A DNA stretch of 17,333 bases. Source: Bacillota bacterium. GTDB taxonomy: Bacteria > Bacillota > Clostridia > Peptostreptococcales > Natronincolaceae. Shown piece by piece: positions 13,994 to 17,333 of the stretch. The DNA lies in NCBI GenBank assembly GCA_023387935.1, contig JAEWHG010000124.1, positions 1 through 17,333 on the forward strand, written 5' to 3'. The notes under the pieces are model-generated. The model was not told the origin of the DNA. It worked only from the letters and a program-made list of their open reading frames with translations, and ran no database searches. The first letter of the stretch is position 1; every line of letters starts with the position of its first letter. The translations under genes and the position numbers were made by a program.

Positions 13994-14560
13994 TTAAACT
14001 ATTGATATCACTCTTGAAGCTGTGAAGTTAATACTCTCATTTTCTTCCCTATGCCCACCTGGGATGGTGTTAGTATAATATTGTAGACACGGTTTTCCGA
14101 ATGCTATAAAATATAGAAAAGGAAGGAAGTGGCTAGAATAGAAGAGAATATGGTTAATTTCATCTTCGGTCAATCCGTATTTTTTATATAGCTGTTTGTC
14201 CACTTCCTGAACTAAAACAGACCAATCAATATCTGAGTCATCGGTAAAATCTTGTAAAGGTGTGAACCTATAAGTTTTAGCTGTAGCATCTTGGCTTGCC
14301 TTTGCTAAACTATGAAAATTTCTTGCAAATCTTGCAGTTAGATACTTTGAAAGATTATTAGTTGAAATTTCATCCAACCCTAGCTCTGCCCCAATTACAA
14401 TATAGGACTCTGTACAAATTGTACCTGGTGCTCCAACAAAAGTATTTAAATTATCATCATTTAATTGTGTACCAACATTATTTGCCCTTGGAGTAAAGAC
14501 CTTCCACAAATCTATCCACTCAAAACGTACTTCTACTTCATTTTTGTCAAGGTAGTCGAC
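13994..14560 (-). pseudogene. 3' remnant of a restriction-modification DNA methylase
   Basis: About 190 codons without a proper start. The stretch WIDLWKVFTPRANN, LNDDNLNTFVGAPGTICTESY, FARNFHSLAKASQDATAKTYRF and LQDFTDDSDIDWS resembles the C-terminal (target recognition) part of large Eco57I-like restriction-modification methylases, normally many hundreds of residues long. The catalytic methylase and nuclease regions are missing. The frame remains open upstream into the end of the YfjL-like gene at about 14560, where homology is lost. After KKYGLTEDEINHI the expected short ending is replaced by about 50 unrelated residues. The piece is thus broken at both ends. The first in-frame start-like codon is a TTG at 14507-14509 with no clear ribosome binding site. 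Non-functional relic of a lost defence system. Confidence 0.75.
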
Positions 14561-15390
14561 TACCGTTTTGCATCTTCTTGGTCATAATAATCTTGTAATA
14601 GTTTTGCTGATTTTTCTAATCTAATTTGCAAATCTTTTTCATATATATCACTATATAGGAATTCACTAACAGCAAATGTCTTTCTATCTCTATCAATATC
14701 AGCATTACCGGTACGCTTTTCACTTAAAGTAAAGTCTATTGTATAAAAAGGAACATCAGCCTTATCCAATATATCCTTAATATCTAGTAATATTTCACTT
14801 GCTCTTTCTGAGCTAACTTGATTATCATCAATATATAAAACTATATGTCCTGCAGATTTTCCAAGCTCCTTTATATCATATATTTTATCAATCTCTAAAG
14901 TATTAAAATCCAATCCGTAATTAGGGACAAAAGGTCTATTATCTGTAGTCGGTTCTGTGGAACGTTTATCTATAATCTCTCCAAAACTAATGTCAGACTC
15001 ATATGGAAAATCATTAGAATCAAATACATCTTCCACAATTGATCTGTATTCAGAATTAATTCTATTCCATGTATTGAATTTTCCAAGTACATTATTTTCA
15101 TAATAATCATCGACTATCTTACCAGTAGGAGAGATGTCTAATGAAAAATGTGTATCTATACTTGTAGGTGATTTTACATATACATAATATCTTCCATTTT
15201 TAAAATTATAATTTGCCTTTGATATCTCTAGATCCATATCTTTATATGTTTCTTTAACGTATTTTTCTGCACTTTTGTTTGCCAACATTTTAGAAATAGG
15301 ATTTCCTACAAGTCCATTTGCAAACCAAAGTATTCCACCTATTAGTATAAACGCAACTATTCCCGCCATAATTTTAGTTTTCTTTTTCAT
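14560..15390 (-). CDS. YfjL-like membrane-anchored protein of an ECF sigma operon
   Basis: A 276-residue protein with a short cytoplasmic tail (MKKKTK), one transmembrane helix at about 7-27 and an extracytoplasmic remainder. The segment GNPISKMLANKSAEKYVKET (29-48), followed by NGRYYVYVKSPTSIDTHFSL, is the pattern of the YfjL-like family, whose function is not established. It has no lipobox and no recognised enzyme motif. ATG start with GAGGG upstream, overlapping the anti-sigma gene by 17 bases, so it is the third gene of the sigma/anti-sigma operon. A role in sensing or in modulating the anti-sigma factor is possible but is inference. Immediately past its stop begins a methylase remnant. 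Confidence 0.75.
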   Translation of the reverse strand: MKKKTKIMAGIVAFILIGGILWFANGLVGNPISKMLANKSAEKYVKETYKDMDLEISKANYNFKNGRYYVYVKSPTSIDTHFSLDISPTGKIVDDYYENNVLGKFNTWNRINSEYRSIVEDVFDSNDFPYESDISFGEIIDKRSTEPTTDNRPFVPNYGLDFNTLEIDKIYDIKELGKSAGHIVLYIDDNQVSSERASEILLDIKDILDKADVPFYTIDFTLSEKRTGNADIDRDRKTFAVSEFLYSDIYEKDLQIRLEKSAKLLQDYYDQEDAKR

Positions 15391-15928
15391 AATTTCCCTC
15401 TTTTCTAAATGCTATTTTTAATAAAAATCCTATAATAATTCCTAAACTACAAAGGCCTGCATATATTAGAGCCCATAATCCTGGTGCAATAATGGCTGAA
15501 CTAAATGTAGTATGGTAAAAGCTACCTTCAAAAGTATATCTTATAAATTCTACCAAGTACACCAATACAAAAAGTGTAAGGGGTACATAATATGATTTCT
15601 TACTAAGTACAAAATATCCTATTGCACCTATAGTTGGGATTATTAAAACATTATAAAATACTCCCATACTATCTGTCAGTCCTATACCTATCATAGCTCC
15701 TAGGACAATAGTTATTATTGAAGCTAAGTAAAGCTGTTTTTTTATTTTTGATACAACACGATTATTGTCCATTTCAGGTTCTTTGAGATCTATATCATTA
15801 AATATAGAATTACATGACGGACAAATTTTCAAATGTTCCATAACCAAAATACGACTATCTTCACTGGCAACATTATCCTGAACTAGAGGGACTAAATCCA
15901 AACACACATCACAAGAAATTTTATTCAT
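15374..15928 (-). CDS. zf-HC2 domain anti-sigma factor, integral membrane
   Basis: A 184-residue protein. The N-terminus has CDVC (Cys6, Cys9) and the zinc-anti-sigma signature HLKICPSC (His32, Cys36, Cys39); four membrane helices follow at about 67-85, 90-108, 112-131 and 145-173. zf-HC2 proteins usually bind their partner ECF sigma factor through this short cytoplasmic domain. The start ATG overlaps the sigma gene stop by 8 bases and has AAAGGAGG nine bases upstream, while its end overlaps the YfjL-like gene by 17 bases. This tight packing supports stoichiometric expression. Unlike the first ECF system in this window, the sensing part is mostly inside the membrane, with only short outside loops. 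The signal is unknown. Confidence 0.85.
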   Translation of the reverse strand: MNKISCDVCLDLVPLVQDNVASEDSRILVMEHLKICPSCNSIFNDIDLKEPEMDNNRVVSKIKKQLYLASIITIVLGAMIGIGLTDSMGVFYNVLIIPTIGAIGYFVLSKKSYYVPLTLFVLVYLVEFIRYTFEGSFYHTTFSSAIIAPGLWALIYAGLCSLGIIIGFLLKIAFRKEGNYEKEN

Positions 15929-16421
15929 AAGTTAAATCCTCCTTTTCAAGAATTTCTCTAATCGTTTTCTTTCCACGAAAGTCAATTACCCTTGCAGAGC
16001 TTTCCGATATATTAAGTTTTATTGATATTTCATAAAAGGAATATCCTTCTATTCTCATAAGTATAACATCCTTAACTTTAGTAGGTTCTTGGTCTAAAAG
16101 ATAGAGTATTTTATTTGTAAGTTCATTTCTTAATAATGATTTTCCTAAGTCTGTTTCATCTAATATATAATGGTCAGCCAAATCATTAAAACTTACTATA
16201 TCTTTTTTCTTCCTAAGATACTCAAACCACTTGTATCGTGCAATCGAGAACAGCCAAGTTTTTATATCAGAGTTTCCCTTAAAATTTGGCAGAGATTTTA
16301 TTGCACTTAAGAAAGTATCAGAAACCAAATCTTCTGAAAGGGTAGGATTATGCGTAAGACTTATAAGATATTTGAAAACATCTTGATTATACATTTCATA
16401 TATATTTTTAAATTCAAGCAT
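15921..16421 (-). CDS. ECF-type RNA polymerase sigma factor (second system)
   Basis: A 166-residue two-domain sigma factor. Region 2 is at about residues 8-70 (MYNQDVFKYLISLTHN, SEDLVSDTFLSAIKSLPNF, IKTWLFSIARYKWFEYLRKKK) and region 4 at about 105-160, with VKDVILMRIEGYSFYEI and the helix-turn-helix NISESSARVIDFRGKKTIREI. ATG start with GGAGG five bases upstream. It is the first gene of a three-gene operon with a zf-HC2 anti-sigma factor and a YfjL-like protein. A TGTAAC element, which resembles the -35 box of Bacillus ECF promoters such as those of SigX, lies 43 bases upstream of the start and suggests autoregulation. The stress that activates it cannot be read from the sequence. Confidence 0.93.
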   Translation of the reverse strand: MLEFKNIYEMYNQDVFKYLISLTHNPTLSEDLVSDTFLSAIKSLPNFKGNSDIKTWLFSIARYKWFEYLRKKKDIVSFNDLADHYILDETDLGKSLLRNELTNKILYLLDQEPTKVKDVILMRIEGYSFYEISIKLNISESSARVIDFRGKKTIREILEKEDLTYE

Positions 16422-16441
16422 AAAATCCTCCTTTCATATTA

Positions 16442-16470
16442 TTAGTGTTATTTAATCTAGATTTGTTACA
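16442..16470 (-). promoter_or_regulatory. Candidate ECF promoter of the second sigma operon
   Basis: On the minus strand TGTAAC (16470-16465), 17 bases, then CACTAA (16447-16442). The -35 matches known ECF promoters (for example TGTAAC of SigX); the -10 does not match CGWC well. Confidence 0.35.
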
Positions 16471-16473
16471 GCA

Positions 16474-16495
16474 ATTTATAAAATATTTTATAAAT
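16474..16495. repeat. Perfect 22-bp AT-only palindrome upstream of the second sigma operon
   Basis: ATTTATAAAAT joined directly to its complement ATTTTATAAAT, extended by CAATT/AATTG with one extra base. It lies just upstream of the TGTAAC box and could be an operator or an UP-like element. Confidence 0.6.
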
Positions 16496-16548
16496 AATTG
16501 TATTACTTATATCGTTTTTTAGCTCCGATAATAAATATTATTGGTTTT

Positions 16549-17088
16549 TTAGATTGTGTTCGATGTATGTATAAGGCTATTTAATGTCTTCACGAGATCG
16601 TCAATAGATACGTCTAAATCCTGTCGAAACCAATATACTAAAACCCCCACAAGACCTGAAGAAAGAAATTCGTAAACATAGGCATGATTTGGAATTATTT
16701 CATTACTTACATGAGTTAAGATTTGAGGTAAATATTCAGTAAACTTTGCATTTAATAAACCAGTTAAGTTATTATTGATTAAGTGGTTGATGAAATCCTT
16801 GTTTTTTGTAAAAAAGTGAAAGTATAATCTTGCAAGTGATGTAAAGTCAATAATTTGTAATGTATCTACTTCTATTAAGTATTCATTGAACTGAAGATCT
16901 AAAAAATATTCTAAAATCTCTAATTTCGAATTAAACAGCTGATAGAATGTTTGTCTGGCAAGATCGCTCTTCTCAGTAATTTCTTTAACTGTAATTTTTT
17001 CATATGATTTAGTCTCTAATAACTCTAAAAAAGAATCCATAATCCATCTTTGTGATCTTAATGCAGTAGGGTTATTTCCAAGGTACAT
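16549..17088 (-). CDS. TetR/AcrR family transcriptional regulator
   Basis: A 179-residue regulator. The TetR helix-turn-helix occupies about residues 12-58 (WIMDSFLELLETKSYEKITV, KEITEKSDLARQTFYQLFNSK). The C-terminal all-helical ligand/dimer domain covers the rest and ends normally. ATG start with AAGGATG upstream. It is divergent from a plus-strand gene at 17223, and the 134-base gap holds face-to-face promoters with overlapping -35 boxes and two inverted repeats, the standard layout of a self-regulated TetR repressor controlling its neighbour. The inducer is unknown because the target gene is cut off by the window edge. Confidence 0.92.
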   Translation of the reverse strand: MYLGNNPTALRSQRWIMDSFLELLETKSYEKITVKEITEKSDLARQTFYQLFNSKLEILEYFLDLQFNEYLIEVDTLQIIDFTSLARLYFHFFTKNKDFINHLINNNLTGLLNAKFTEYLPQILTHVSNEIIPNHAYVYEFLSSGLVGVLVYWFRQDLDVSIDDLVKTLNSLIHTSNTI

Positions 17089-17106
17089 GACAAAACATCC
17101 TTTCTG

Positions 17107-17130
17107 TCAATGTTCAATAAGTAACATTGA
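17107..17130. promoter_or_regulatory. Candidate TetR operator over the tetR promoter
   Basis: TCAATGTT and AACATTGA form perfect 8-bp arms around eight bases. The repeat overlaps the putative -10 box (TATTGA, 17119-17114) of the tetR gene, so binding would give autorepression. Confidence 0.55.
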
Positions 17131-17142
17131 TTTTGCTTGTAA
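17114..17142 (-). promoter_or_regulatory. Candidate promoter of the tetR gene
   Basis: TTACAA (17142-17137), 17 bases, TATTGA (17119-17114) on the minus strand, 26 bases upstream of the start codon. Confidence 0.45.
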
Positions 17143-17161
17143 TTAACTTATACTATATATA
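17133..17161 (+). promoter_or_regulatory. Candidate promoter of the plus-strand gene
   Basis: TTGCTT (17133-17138), 17 bases, TATATA (17156-17161). Transcription would start near 17168, giving a leader of about 55 bases. Confidence 0.5.
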
Positions 17162-17167
17162 AGAGTG

Positions 17168-17179
17168 TGACATGTGTCA
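17168..17179. promoter_or_regulatory. Candidate operator at the plus-strand transcription start
   Basis: TGACA, TG, TGTCA: a short palindrome located exactly where transcription from the 17133-17161 promoter would begin. It differs from the repeat at 17107-17130, so only one may be the TetR site. Confidence 0.4.
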
Positions 17180-17222
17180 AAGTTTTGACTTATCATACCT
17201 TATATATAGAAGGAGGAATAGT

Positions 17223-17333
17223 ATGTTATTTAAATCAAAGCAAGTTAGGCTGGCTACAGAAGCAGAAAGTTATAGGAAATTAAAAATTTCAAAAAATAAT
17301 ATTGAATTTAAAGAAGATGCCTTACGGACAAGT
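17223..17333 (+). CDS. Partial gene of unknown function, divergent from tetR
   Basis: The only plus-strand gene; 37 codons are visible before the window ends. The ATG has a strong AGAAGGAGG site six bases upstream. The start reads MLFKSKQVRLATEAESYRKL and goes on through NNIEFKEDALRTS. There is no signal peptide or membrane helix so far. The WED/FED-x-x-RT pattern faintly recalls the start of AttH/hydroxyneurosporene-synthase-like lipocalin domain proteins, but 37 residues are too few to assign it. Its promoter shares the intergenic region with the TetR regulator, so it is the likely regulated target. Confidence 0.8.
   Translation, partial: MLFKSKQVRLATEAESYRKLKISKNNIEFKEDALRTS

Overview
The window looks like a chromosomal segment of a low-GC, AT-rich Firmicute, most likely an anaerobic member of the Clostridia. 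The basis is the AT-rich base and codon use, strong AGGAGG-type ribosome binding sites, hairpin-plus-T terminators, and the gene families present: PduU/PduV/PduO microcompartment genes, ECF sigma factors paired with DUF4179 or zf-HC2 anti-sigma proteins, and a MocR regulator. The species cannot be named from the sequence. All recognisable genes lie on the minus strand except the last, partial one, so transcription runs right to left.

Layout by coordinate: 1-905 is the start of a B12-dependent microcompartment cluster (shell protein PduU/EutS, GTPase PduV/EutP, then a PduO-type cobalamin adenosyltransferase that runs off the left edge). 1163-1894 is a SAM-dependent methyltransferase. 1973-3938 is an ECF sigma factor with an overlapping DUF4179 anti-sigma-type membrane protein. 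4148-4645 is a GNAT acetyltransferase with a good promoter and terminator. 4837-5870 holds a small M50 metalloprotease-like membrane protein and a VanZ-like protein with a damaged N-terminus. 6186-8827 is a three-gene operon: a DUF3100-like membrane protein, a second small membrane protein, and an M20 amidohydrolase, probably an importer plus the enzyme that cleaves its substrate. 9117-9299 is an insertion-sequence transposase remnant.

9305-11325 is a self-contained efflux unit: a MATE exporter followed by a MarR regulator, controlled by two GTTGC/GCAAC palindromes that bracket the promoter and closed by a strong terminator. 11648-13814 is a MocR regulator with an amino-acid racemase starting directly after its stop codon. 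13994-14560 is the decayed 3' end of a restriction-modification methylase. 14560-16421 is a second ECF operon with overlapping genes (sigma, zf-HC2 anti-sigma, YfjL-like membrane-anchored protein). 16549-17088 is a TetR regulator divergent from a partial plus-strand gene at 17223, with candidate operators between them.

Overall this is a mosaic of short, individually regulated stress, transport and efflux modules, separated by terminators and by mobile-element and restriction-modification debris. The least explained functional unit is the DUF3100/small membrane protein/M20 operon. No tRNA, rRNA, CRISPR array, prophage or intact insertion sequence was seen.
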